Source: JBBATK01 sp044224515
GTDB taxonomy: Bacteria; Bacteroidota; Ignavibacteria; Kapaibacteriales; NICIL-2
Reading direction: 5' to 3'
Length of the DNA: 64,000 nucleotides
Assembly: GCA_044224515.1 (NCBI GenBank)
Contig: JBGAKH010000007.1
Coordinates: 1 to 64,000, forward strand
A program made the position numbers and the translations under genes. Position 1 is the stretch's first letter. Every line of letters begins with the position of its first letter. The notes beneath the pieces are model-generated. The model was not told where the DNA came from. It searched no databases and worked only from the letters and a program-made list of their open reading frames with translations. Shown here one piece after another: positions 8,903 to 18,200 of the stretch.

Positions 8903-9612
8903 AATTTGTCAGTTTTATTGTAGCGGCATTCAGCCTAGTGGTCGTGAGCTGCGGAAACGGCTCCGGAACTGCCGGCAGTGTGTTGAGTGCTAAAGAGTTT
9001 GAACAGAAGATGAGAGAGCTACCGAACGCGGTAATTCTTGATGTACGGACGCCGGGAGAATTCAATGGCGGGCATTTGGAGCGAGCGGTGAATGTCGATT
9101 GGAACAGCTCGTCTTTTGACCAAAATACTGCAAGGTTCGATAAGTCTGCGCCGGTCATGGTGTACTGTCTAAGTGGTGCTCGTAGTGCATCTGCCGCGCG
9201 TCATATGCGACAAATTGGTTTTAAAAATGTCTTGGAAATGGATGGCGGAGTCATGAAATGGCGTGCTGCCAGCCTACCTCTCACCACAGCTAGTGTTGCG
9301 AAGAAAACAGGAATGACGGGAGCGCAATTCCGGCAAGTGGTTCAAGGAGATGGGCAGCACATCGTGCTTGTGGATTTTTATGCAGATTGGTGCGCACCGT
9401 GCAAAAAGATGAAGCCATACTTAGATGAGATCTCAAAGGACATGGCAGCATCGGTCAAAGTTGTACGCATTAATGCCGACGAAAACATGGATCTATGCAA
9501 AGAGCTTAAAGTTGACGCTTTGCCCGTTCTAAGTGTCTATAAAAATGGGACGCTTAGTTGGAGCAATGTGGGCTTTGTAGAAAAAGCCGAAGTGCTGAAG
9601 CATCTGAAGTAA
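8899..9612 (+). CDS. Rhodanese-thioredoxin fusion lipoprotein
   Basis: The protein has 237 residues. Residues 1-18 form a lipoprotein signal, VVVSC, with lipid-modified Cys18. Residues about 28-128 form a rhodanese domain with the active loop CLSGARS and catalytic Cys90. Residues about 140-237 form a thioredoxin domain with WCAPC at 164-168. Rhodaneses move sulfane sulfur onto a cysteine persulfide, and a thioredoxin in the same chain can release it, so the protein probably works as a membrane-anchored periplasmic sulfur-transfer or reducing unit. Its start overlaps the thioredoxin stop. It is the last gene of the operon, and a terminator hairpin follows at 9692-9732. Confidence 0.9.
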   Translation: MKFVSFIVAAFSLVVVSCGNGSGTAGSVLSAKEFEQKMRELPNAVILDVRTPGEFNGGHLERAVNVDWNSSSFDQNTARFDKSAPVMVYCLSGARSASAARHMRQIGFKNVLEMDGGVMKWRAASLPLTTASVAKKTGMTGAQFRQVVQGDGQHIVLVDFYADWCAPCKKMKPYLDEISKDMAASVKVVRINADENMDLCKELKVDALPVLSVYKNGTLSWSNVGFVEKAEVLKHLK

Positions 9613-9691
9613 AGACAATTGTAGGCACGTTGGTTTCCACGTTTTAAGCAGACAGCAAGCAGCCGGAATCTGTCCGCAAGCACTATTCTAA

Positions 9692-9732
9692 AGCCTGGTC
9701 GGTTTAACAGCCGGTCAGGCTATGTATTTTTT
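9692..9732 (+). terminator. Terminator of the thiol operon, overlapping the end of rpiB
   Basis: AGCCTG (9692-9697) pairs with CAGGCT (9716-9721), with further inner pairing around GTCGG/CCGGT, and TATTTTTT follows. The stem contains the stop codon of the convergent rpiB gene, so one short sequence serves both genes. Confidence 0.5.
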
Positions 9733-10144
9733 CGACCCTGTCGCTGTGACGTCCGCCTTCGAAGTCCGAACGCAGAAACTGATCAACGATACTCTTTGCC
9801 AAGTCCAAGCTCACCAACCTCTCACCCACGCATACGATGTTAGCATCGTTGTGAGCGCGCGCCAAGTGTGCCATCTCAACGCTCAGGCAGTTCGCTGCGC
9901 GAACGCCGTTGACCTTGTTGGCTGTAATGCTCACACCAATTCCGGATCCGCAAATCAGTACGCCGTACTGCACTTCGTGCTGCGCAACCATCGTTGCAAC
10001 CTTAAATGCGTAATCGGGATAGTCGGCTCGCTCTGCACTGAAGGTACCGCAATCGTGAACTTCATGACCTGCAACTTGTAAAAATGCCCGAAGGGCTTCC
10101 TTATAGTGAAATCCGGCGTGGTCTGAACCGATGGAGATTTTCAT
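9704..10144 (-). CDS. rpiB: Ribose-5-phosphate isomerase B
   Basis: The protein has 146 residues counted from the ATG at 10144; the frame extends to 10258 but homology starts with MKISIGSDHAG. It shows the RpiB/LacAB pattern: SDHAG at 7-11, DYPDYA at about 41-46, and the catalytic Cys65 in ICGSGIG with the anion loop NKVNGVRAA. The C-terminal GGRH-RV-KI segment is also present. It interconverts ribulose-5-phosphate and ribose-5-phosphate in the pentose phosphate pathway in the cytoplasm. It is the last of a run of leftward genes (DoxX 126 bases upstream) and ends against the terminator shared with the thiol operon. Confidence 0.95.
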   Translation of the reverse strand: MKISIGSDHAGFHYKEALRAFLQVAGHEVHDCGTFSAERADYPDYAFKVATMVAQHEVQYGVLICGSGIGVSITANKVNGVRAANCLSVEMAHLARAHNDANIVCVGERLVSLDLAKSIVDQFLRSDFEGGRHSDRVEKIHSLTGC

Positions 10145-10269
10145 AATAGCTTTGAATTCATTGGAATGGTCGGTGACGTAGTTGTGTGTCGTGGTTATGA
10201 GCCTTGATTTAACGCCTATGTCGTTTGAGTTATTCTCGAAGAACGTTCGTACTCGCACTTTCGAAATGA

Positions 10270-10677
10270 CTAGTCGCGAGCCAGCTTAGCATCGAACGAG
10301 TACATTCCGCCCCCTGCGATAAAGAATACCAGACTGCTAACGAGATACCATAAGGCCAGCTCTTTTTTAGACCATGGATCGTAGAGGTGAGTACCGAAAA
10401 CAGCTACGCACATCGTAATCACCACAAACACAGAGGCGATGCGCGTGAACAAGCCCAGAATGAGCAGTGCGCCACCTCCGAACTCCGCTGCGATAGCTGC
10501 CCAGGCAAAGACGGGATGCAATCCAAGCGTGGTTGTTACATGCTGAAAAAAGTCTGCTTGGTTAACAAACAACTTCAGTCCTCCGTGGTACATCAGCAAG
10601 GCTCCGCACCAGACCCTGAGGAGTGCCAACGCCATATGGGTATTGCCGATTTTAACAATGTTATGAAAGAAACTCAT
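10270..10677 (-). CDS. DoxX family membrane protein
   Basis: The protein has 135 residues and four predicted membrane helices. It carries the DoxX family pattern LLRVWCGALLMYHGGLKLF near residues 18-36, and AEFGGGALLILGLFTR around 64-79. DoxX proteins are small quinone-associated membrane proteins, described in thiosulfate:quinone oxidoreductase and in redox complexes, but most members have no assigned substrate. It lies 34 bases after the M16 peptidase gene on the same strand, so co-transcription is likely. Confidence 0.88.
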   Translation of the reverse strand: MSFFHNIVKIGNTHMALALLRVWCGALLMYHGGLKLFVNQADFFQHVTTTLGLHPVFAWAAIAAEFGGGALLILGLFTRIASVFVVITMCVAVFGTHLYDPWSKKELALWYLVSSLVFFIAGGGMYSFDAKLARD

Positions 10678-10711
10678 GGCAGTATGGTGAATCGTTTGCT
10701 TTGAAGAAGGC

Positions 10712-11977
10712 TCATGCTGCAGCCACGTCGCGAGCAGACTTAATATCTACTTGAACCAAATTCTGAGCGCGGAAAATTGAACGAGCACATTCGACGACAT
10801 CATCGGTTGTGATGGTGTTATAGCGTTGCATCAGGGTGTTGATTCGTTCTGCATCATTCCAAAACAAAAGCTGTTGTGCAACCACATCGGCTACACCGCC
10901 GCTGCTTTGTAGTTCGTATGCGAGACCCGTTTGAAGCTTGTTGCGGGCCTTCGTTAGCTCCTCACTCTGTACTCCGTCGCGACAAATACTGTCGATCTGC
11001 TTCAAGAACTCTTCTCGCATGATCTCCGTTGTGAATTCTTCAGATCCGGCAAAAGCATAGAGTGTCAACAACGAGCTGTACTCTCGCTTGTCGGCAAAAC
11101 ATCCAACATCGGAGGCAATCTGTTTGTCATGGATCATCGCTCGGTAGAGGCGAGATGATTGTCCATGACTCAAAATGCTACTCAACATGTCGGCAGCCAA
11201 GGTTCTGTCGTCCAGAAAACCGTCGAAGTGATAGGAGAGAAAGAGCGCATCAAATGGAACGTCCTGCGTGTCACTCACATGAGCGCGACGACGTTGAGAA
11301 GTTTTGAAGGCATTCCGGTGCGCAGCGTGACTGCCTCCCGGTATGTCGGCAAAGTACTCTTCGGCCAAGGTCTTGGCAGACTCGACAGTGATATCGCCAC
11401 TGAGTACCAATACGGCATTTTGAGGACGGTAAAAACGTTCATACCATGCCGAAGCATCTGCATAGCTGGTCTTGCGAACATGCTCGTGCGAACCGATGAC
11501 TTCCCAATGATACATGCAGTCCTCATCGAAACCGGCGTGTGCCTGAAGCTCCCTCCAGTTTCCATAGGGCTGATTCTTGACAACTTGAAGGATCTCTTCG
11601 CTGACGACATTGATCTGCGTATCGAGCGCGCTTTGCGGAATGACAAAACTTCTCATACGCTGAGATTCTAACCACATACCAATGGCTGCCTGATTAGAAG
11701 GGAGAGACACGTGGTACAGTGTATAATCATAGTTCGTGTATGCGTTGCTCTCGCCACCTGACTGAGTGACATACATGTCGAATTTTGTCCCGTCATCACT
11801 GCGAATATTATCGAACATTAAGTGCTCGAACAAGTGAGCAAGACCCGTGTGCGTGGGTGACTCGTCTTTGGAGCCGACTTTATAGGCAACGGTGACATTG
11901 AGAACAGGGGCCTTGTGGTTCGGACAGATCACGACGCGAAGTCCGTTTTCAAGGATATGTGTATGAACAGCAATCAT
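10712..11977 (-). CDS. M16 family zinc peptidase
   Basis: This 421-residue cytosolic-looking protein lacks a signal peptide. It carries the inverted zinc motif HLFEH (His48, Glu51, His52), preceded by TGLAH. It also has a C-terminal inactive half, typical of the paired M16A/B fold (insulinase or mitochondrial-processing-peptidase-like). The distal Glu ligand of the motif is expected in the GES-x-NAYT stretch (about residues 75-82). Family members degrade peptides or process precursors. It begins five bases after the stop of the outer-membrane-type gene upstream, so the two share a transcript. Confidence 0.92.
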   Translation of the reverse strand: MIAVHTHILENGLRVVICPNHKAPVLNVTVAYKVGSKDESPTHTGLAHLFEHLMFDNIRSDDGTKFDMYVTQSGGESNAYTNYDYTLYHVSLPSNQAAIGMWLESQRMRSFVIPQSALDTQINVVSEEILQVVKNQPYGNWRELQAHAGFDEDCMYHWEVIGSHEHVRKTSYADASAWYERFYRPQNAVLVLSGDITVESAKTLAEEYFADIPGGSHAAHRNAFKTSQRRRAHVSDTQDVPFDALFLSYHFDGFLDDRTLAADMLSSILSHGQSSRLYRAMIHDKQIASDVGCFADKREYSSLLTLYAFAGSEEFTTEIMREEFLKQIDSICRDGVQSEELTKARNKLQTGLAYELQSSGGVADVVAQQLLFWNDAERINTLMQRYNTITTDDVVECARSIFRAQNLVQVDIKSARDVAAA

Positions 11978-11982
11978 GATAG

Positions 11983-13014
11983 CTAGAATGCAAAAGTCAA
12001 ACCCAGGCGAAGGGCATCGCTCATCAGCGGTTCCGCTCCTCCGAAAGGAAAGTGTTGAGATGAACGACGGAGTTCGTAGAATCCGTAAGATACAGCGCTG
12101 CGTAACACCAAAGCAGCTAAAGGAACAGACACTGGAGATTTTGCTTCAATTCTCTTGATGAGAGTAGAGCTTAAGGCAAGCTGACATAAACCTTCCAACG
12201 TCAGACTTCCAAGCCAGTTTGAAAACGAAAAACCTTGGAAAATCATGTTTCGTTCATAGCATAGCTGCACTCCTATCGTCGAACTCAATCCATAGTGGAT
12301 GCTAAAACCGCTGTGCGTAGCGAAGCCTCCTTTGAGCTCCTGTACAATCTGGCGGTCGTTTTTGTCGGCGGCTATCGTTCCGCTCTGTGCCACTTCAGTA
12401 TGTAAACTTTGCCAACACAGTCCACCACTATGAATAAAAGCCCAGTCAGGCCGGGTGCTGTCTCGCATGTACGCATAACCCGAGCCCAAACTGAAGCCAC
12501 CTCGCCAAGCACTTGCACGATGTAGGCTCGAGTTGAGACCAGATACGATGTCCGAACGTGCCATCTGCACATACAAGTCGTCACAATCCGCCTTTGCAAC
12601 CGATGGTGTGCGTTTGAGCGCAGTCGTGCTGAGTCCACCAAGTCGAAACTCAAGCTCATCGAGCGACTGGAAAGGTATCCACACATCGGGTACTTGCAGT
12701 GTTGCCTTGCCATAACTCAGGCTAAATGACCCGGGCTCAAAGTTGAATGCTGCGCCCAAACTAACGCTGACACCACCTCTGCCTACGCGAACACCGGAGC
12801 CTGAGGCTGTGCTGTCTACAGCTGTGCTGTCAGTATTTGGAGTCGCCGCAGTACTTGCCTTTTTGTAGGGACGCGCAGCGGGCCGTGGCGGCTGTTTCAT
12901 ACGCGTACCCGGAGTTGTGCTTGTATCACTCTCGCTCGAGCGCGCACACAAGGATGCAGCGCCGAAGGCGATGCAGTACAAAAAACAACGCAAGCGAGAC
13001 GCCAATTGGATCAT
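11983..13014 (-). CDS. Predicted exported, outer-membrane-type protein
   Basis: This 343-residue protein begins with a signal peptide (about residues 1-25, ending CARS). A low-complexity Pro/Ala/Thr/Ser linker follows (about 35-75). The remainder has alternating short beta-like stretches and ends in a terminal Phe (LRLGLTFAF), the usual end of outer-membrane beta-barrels. No family was recognised. It is the first gene of a leftward run with the M16 peptidase (5-bp gap), DoxX and rpiB. The promoter should lie in the 150 bases before 13166. Confidence 0.6.
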   Translation of the reverse strand: MIQLASRLRCFLYCIAFGAASLCARSSESDTSTTPGTRMKQPPRPAARPYKKASTAATPNTDSTAVDSTASGSGVRVGRGGVSVSLGAAFNFEPGSFSLSYGKATLQVPDVWIPFQSLDELEFRLGGLSTTALKRTPSVAKADCDDLYVQMARSDIVSGLNSSLHRASAWRGGFSLGSGYAYMRDSTRPDWAFIHSGGLCWQSLHTEVAQSGTIAADKNDRQIVQELKGGFATHSGFSIHYGLSSTIGVQLCYERNMIFQGFSFSNWLGSLTLEGLCQLALSSTLIKRIEAKSPVSVPLAALVLRSAVSYGFYELRRSSQHFPFGGAEPLMSDALRLGLTFAF

Positions 13015-13166
13015 TGTGCAGTGTAGACAAACTCGGTGCTCACAGACCTATCGCATGTACGACCCGTTAGTTATAGAGAGCCGAAGTGACAGCGTAGCAA
13101 ATTACGACAGAGTTGAACTCTGAAGTGACCGGCGATACATGATGCCGGCTGGTCAAAAGAGCCTGC

Positions 13167-14420
13167 CTAGCTGTCATTTCTCTTTTCGATCTCAAAGGCT
13201 CGTAACAACGGGGCCACTCTTGAGGTGATGGCGACTACAACCAGAGTCATGCTGCCGCCAAAGATAATCGAGGGGATGAGTCCCAAAAGCTTAGCTGCCA
13301 CGCCACTCTCAAACGATCCTATTTCATTACTCGATCCGATGAAGATACCATTAACAGAACTCACGCGACCTCGCATGTCATCCGGAGTCATTAACTGTGC
13401 TATGGACCCTCTGATCACCATGCTCACATTGTCGAAAGCGCCACTTAAAACCAAGAAGAGGTAGGACAACCAGAAGACCTGAGAGCAGGCAAAGCAAATC
13501 ATGCAAACGCCGTAGCCGGCGACACACCAGAGTAATTTTCGTCCGGTATTGCGGTGAGGCGGATGGAATGCCACAACAAATCCCATGAGAATCGAGCCAA
13601 CAGCGGTGGCTGAGCGTAAGAGACCCAATCCCTCCGGACCGGTATGCAAAACGTCTTTTGCAATTGCCGGAAGCATGGCCATAGCTCCACCGAAAAGCAC
13701 CGCAAACATGTCGAGGGTCATGGCCCCGACCAATACCTGGTTTGCAAAGACGAATCGCAATCCTGCCGTGAGTTTCTCCTTGAGGTTTTCACCGCTTTGG
13801 CTCTGCGGAGGTAAGGGTTTGCTGGGTACCGTGCTGATGACTAAAAATGCTGTCACAACCAGAACTGCGACAACAGCGTATGCCGCCTCCACTCCAATGA
13901 ATCCGTAGATCAAACCACCGATAGCCGGACCCAGAATTGCACCCGCGTTGAAATTGTTTGCGTTCCATGTTGCCGCGTTTGCATACAATTCTCGCGGAAC
14001 CCACTGAGCCCAGAACGCATTCATGGTTGGTGCCATGAACGCTCGCGCTACACCAACCACTGCGGCAACCATGTAAAAAGGTGCCACACCATAGTGCTGT
14101 AAAACCGCTGTCGGTTGCATGCCATAGAGGTATAACACGATAGACGCGAAAAGCAAAATGAGAACCGAGTACTGCCACACACGCTTGCGATTGTAGTGGT
14201 CGGCCACATAGCCGCTGAACAGGGAAAGGGAGACGTAGGGAAGAGCTTCAGCCAGTCCACTATAACCCAACTTCAATGGGTCGTGTGTGATGGCATAGAC
14301 CTGCCAACCAATCGCAACGTATTGAATTTGAATAGCTAAGGTTATGCAAAGTCTGGTAAGCAGGATTCTACGAAACTGCGGGATGCGTAACGCACCGTAA
14401 GCATCTGATGAAAGCGACAT
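13167..14420 (-). CDS. MFS transporter, EntS-like exporter
   Basis: The protein has 417 residues and about 12 predicted membrane helices. The MFS signature between helices 2 and 3 appears as GYVADHYNRKRVW. The N-terminal FRRILLTRLCITLA and the repeated ALGAVLVG-like helices match the MFS_3 (PF05977) group, which includes the enterobactin exporter EntS and macrolide exporters. It would export a small molecule using the proton gradient, but the substrate cannot be inferred. It is monocistronic; an imperfect hairpin with GACCGGC arms lies just past its stop at 13126-13156. Confidence 0.9.
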   Translation of the reverse strand: MSLSSDAYGALRIPQFRRILLTRLCITLAIQIQYVAIGWQVYAITHDPLKLGYSGLAEALPYVSLSLFSGYVADHYNRKRVWQYSVLILLFASIVLYLYGMQPTAVLQHYGVAPFYMVAAVVGVARAFMAPTMNAFWAQWVPRELYANAATWNANNFNAGAILGPAIGGLIYGFIGVEAAYAVVAVLVVTAFLVISTVPSKPLPPQSQSGENLKEKLTAGLRFVFANQVLVGAMTLDMFAVLFGGAMAMLPAIAKDVLHTGPEGLGLLRSATAVGSILMGFVVAFHPPHRNTGRKLLWCVAGYGVCMICFACSQVFWLSYLFLVLSGAFDNVSMVIRGSIAQLMTPDDMRGRVSSVNGIFIGSSNEIGSFESGVAAKLLGLIPSIIFGGSMTLVVVAITSRVAPLLRAFEIEKRNDS

Positions 14421-15084
14421 GAAGTGGGGTTGTTTTGGCCGTTTGCAAACTTACACAATGCCTCCTCAATGACCCCAGGCTTCGGCTCGGGTAGATGTGA
14501 TTCTCATTGTGTTGTAGTTCTGGGGCAAACGGCATCCCTTAAGACCCCCTCCGTGCAAGCTGAGCCTGCATGGTGCAGCATCCTCTGAGGAGAAGATGTA
14601 AGTGCTTGATACTGAGAGGAACTTATGCGGGATGCGGAAAGGCGGCAAGCCAAATCACGATAACCAGCGGCGACTCCTTGCCTTTTTTTTCTTGAGCAAA
14701 AGCAAGCAAGAACTGAAATCGAGCTCATCAGATTCTTCCTTCCTGGACAACCACCATGGAAGACCTTGCTGTTTTGCATGGAGTCACACGTGAAGCGGGG
14801 AGGGGGGGCGCGACTCAGAGATTGTTTAAGCGTTTAGCTAAGTCTTTGAATATTAAGATGGCTACATAGAGCTTTCCACTGATAACACGGACCTCGAGTT
14901 TGCATACGAATGCGGTCCAAGAGTGCTGCGCGTGTACTTCTTAGGAGGACCTTGGACGAGTGGTATCCCAATTTTGTAGTGGTGCTGCAACAGCCCGGAT
15001 GGAGAGTTTTGGCTGACTCAAAGTGTGGTAGTCAGGCAGAGATACAACGAGGCGGGTGAGCTGCTATAGACGCAGTTTCGTGGG
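14421..15084. other. Long gene-free stretch with structured RNA candidate and coding relic
   Basis: About 660 bases lie between the MFS gene and the secA terminator. At 14454-14690 several complementary blocks occur: CACAATG/CATTGTG (14454 and 14505), CTGCA-TGCAG, and AAAGG(C)GGCAAG (14638-14649) against CTTGCC followed by eight T at 14677-14690. That last hairpin looks like a rightward terminator, although no gene precedes it, so a small RNA is possible. At 14857-15066 one frame reads as coding except for a stop at 14977. It fits no known RNA family I could recognise. Confidence 0.4.
14638..14690 (+). terminator. Rightward terminator-like hairpin in a gene-free stretch
   Basis: GGCAAG (14644-14649) pairs with CTTGCC (14677-14682), extended by A-T and G-T pairs, and is followed by eight T (14683-14690). 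The loop is long (27 bases). No protein gene on this strand leads into it, which is why a small RNA upstream is considered. Confidence 0.4.
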
Positions 15085-15086
15085 AC

Positions 15087-15119
15087 AAAAAAAAGAGCGC
15101 ACTCGGGAGGAGTGCGCTC
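15087..15119 (-). terminator. secA terminator
   Basis: A perfect 9-bp stem, GAGCGCACT (15095-15103) against AGTGCGCTC (15111-15119), has a seven-base loop. On the minus strand it is followed by eight T (15087-15094). It lies about 100 bases past the secA stop. Confidence 0.9.
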
Positions 15120-15221
15120 GTACGATGGATTCTATGTCGCTCTTCCCAAGAAGATCTTCGTCACGTCGTGGACCAGCGGCGACAAACCGGTTGCCATGGA
15201 ATGAGCAACATTGACTCTGTG

Positions 15222-18200
15222 TTATGCCTCTTTGCCGTGACAGTGTTTGTACTTTTTGCCACTTCCGCAGGGGCACATATCGTTACGTCCGATTTTCGGT
15301 TCATCGCGATACGCAGTTTGAACGGTGGATCGAGGACGTCGCGCTTCTTCGCGTTGTTGACCGTCACTTCCACCGCTATTACCACCGATATATCCCTCAG
15401 CATCTGAGGGGTGGGAGTACGAGGTTGCCGCATCGGCCATTGAACTGGCGATGGGAATACCGTGCTCGTCCGTTTGTTGACGCTGCGAGCGACGGACCGA
15501 GCTCCGAGGAGTCGGGGTTGGTGTGCGATTTTCAACAACAGGGAAGTACTTGAATGCCATACTGACAGCTTCCTTCGAGATTTCGAGGATCAGCTCTTGG
15601 AAGATGTTAAAGGCTTCTGACTTGTACTCGAGCAACGGATCTTTTTGACCATAGGCACGCAGGTGAATACCCTCTTTCAGCTCATCCATGACCCTGAGGT
15701 GTTCGCGCCATTTATCGTCGATAGACTGCAGAATGGCATAGCGTTCCAATTGAGCCATGAACTCCGAACCCAGACTTTGTTCCTTGCGATTGTAATAATC
15801 TTCTGCTGCATCGACAGCTGCTTGAATTGCAAGGTCGGGAGTTGCGCTTTTCAGTTCATCGTCGCTGAGGCTGATCTCGCTTAGCACGTTGGTGCGCACA
15901 CTGTTCCGGAACTGATTCATGTCGTCATCTGCCTTCGCCTGTTCATACCAGGCTTCAATCAGATCTCGCACATAGTTAAAGATCTCGGACTTCATTCGTT
16001 CGCCGCGCAAAGCGTGGCGACGACGATCATAAACAACTTCGCGCTGTTGGTTCATGACGTTGTCATAGTCCAACAAACGCTTACGAATACCAAAGTTGTT
16101 CTCTTCAACTTTCTTTTGAGCGCGTTCGACGGACTTGGTGACCATTCCCGCTTGAATCGGTTCACCTTCTTCCATTTTTACCTTAAAGGTCTGCATGAAG
16201 GAGGTAATGCGCTCTCCGCCGAAGAGTCGCATCAAATCATCCTCCAACGAAATGAAGAACTGCGAAGAACCGGGATCGCCCTGACGTCCGGCACGGCCTC
16301 GAAGCTGGCGGTCGATACGACGTGCTTCGTGACGCTCCGTACCAATAATGCATAAACCGCCGTTCTCCTTGACAACGGTATCGAGCTTGATATCCGTTCC
16401 GCGACCGGCCATATTGGTGGCGATGGTGACAGCAGCTTTTTTACCGGCTTCGGTGACGATTTCGGCTTCGCGCGCGTGGTGCTTCGCATTCAGAACGTTG
16501 TGAGGCACGTTGGCGCGACGGAGCATCTTTGACAGGATTTCGGAAACGTCGACACTTGCAGTACCCACGAGGACAGCGCGTCCGCCTTGGAGTTGACGTT
16601 GAATCTCCTCCACAACAGCGTTGTACTTTTCACGCTTTGTGCGATAGATCAAGTCGTCCAGATCCTTGCGGATAATCGTGGCATTTGTCGGAATAACCAC
16701 AACATCGAGTTTGTAGATCTGATAGAATTCGCCGGCTTCAGTCTCAGCCGTACCGGTCATACCCGAAAGTTTGCGGTAGAGACGGAAGTAGTTCTGGAGG
16801 GTAACGGTTGCATAGGTCTGCGTATCGCGTTCAACTTCCACACCTTCTTTTGCTTCGATAGCTTGGTGCAAACCATCTGAGTAGCGACGTCCTTCCAAGA
16901 TGCGACCGGTGAACTCATCAACAATCTTCACCTTGTTGTCTTGTACCACGTACTCATCGTCGATTTCATAGAGTGAGTATGCGCGCAACAACTGAGTAAC
17001 GATGTGAATGCGATCACTGCGATCGCTGTACATCATCATCGCCCGGTCTTTACGCTGCTGTTTCTCTTCGGCACTAATGCCGAGATCACCTTCAATAGCG
17101 CTCATTTCCGACGTGATATCAGGAATGAGGAACATGTTTGGATCTTCGTTGGCACTGGCTAGGAGCTCGCGACCTTTGTCGTGAATGTCGATAGTGTGAT
17201 TCTTCTCGTCGATGGTGTAGTACATCTCATCATCGATTTCGTGCATGCGTGCGCTCTGATCTTTCATGTACTCCAACTCTGTGTCGCGCATGAGTCTCAT
17301 GGCATCAGGTTCTTGGAGCATTTTCAGCAAGCGCTTGTGTTTGGGGAACGCACGATAGGAGCGGAGCAAGGCAATGCCGGCTTTCTCGCGCGACTCCTTA
17401 GAACTATTCTTGAGCAGCATATCGGCTTCACCTACAATGCTGTTCACGAGTTTGTGTTGGGCATCAACCAAGCGACGAACCCGAGGGTTCATCTCGACGA
17501 ATTTTGCATCGGAGGAGTGTCCTACCGGTCCGGAAATGATCAAAGGCGTACGCGCTTCGTCAATAAGGACAGAGTCCACTTCGTCGACGATAGCAAAGTA
17601 GTGCGGACGCTGTACCATGTCTTGGGCGTCGCTTACCATGTTATCACGCAAGTAGTCGAATCCAAACTCATTGTTGGTTCCGTACGTGATATCAGAGTTG
17701 TATTGTTCAACGCGCTCCTGCGGGTCCATGTTCGCTTGGATACATCCAATGCTGACTCCAAGGAAATCGAAGACCGGCTTCATCCATTCGGAGTCGCGAC
17801 GTGCCAGGTAGTCATTGACCGTAACAAGGTGAACGCCGTAGCCGGAGAGGGCATTTAAGTACATCGGCGACACCGCCACGAGGGTTTTACCCTCACCTGT
17901 CGCCATTTCAGCGATTTTTCCTGAGTGGATCACGATACCGCCCATGAGCTGAACGTCATAGGGAATCATGGCCCAGGTCTGCAAATGACCGTTGACGTAG
18001 TAGGTATGTTGGCGCTCCGTGAGACGTCTGCACACTTCTTTTACGAGTGCGAAGGCTTCCGGCAAGATTTCATTGAGAATGCCGGCTACTTCCGCGTGCT
18101 CGGCTTTCTCGCTTTGCTCCAGCAAGGAGTAGATTTCAAGTCGAGCATCATGTTCGAGATCTGCCGACAGCAGCTTCTCGTGTAGTTCGGCGCGATCGCT

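Noticed and set aside
14463..14793. Possible RNase P, tmRNA, 6S or SRP RNA in the gene-free stretch
   Set aside because: None of the conserved cores is present on either strand (for example GAGGAAAGTCC of RNase P, the tmRNA ends, or the SRP GGAAGC tetraloop region).
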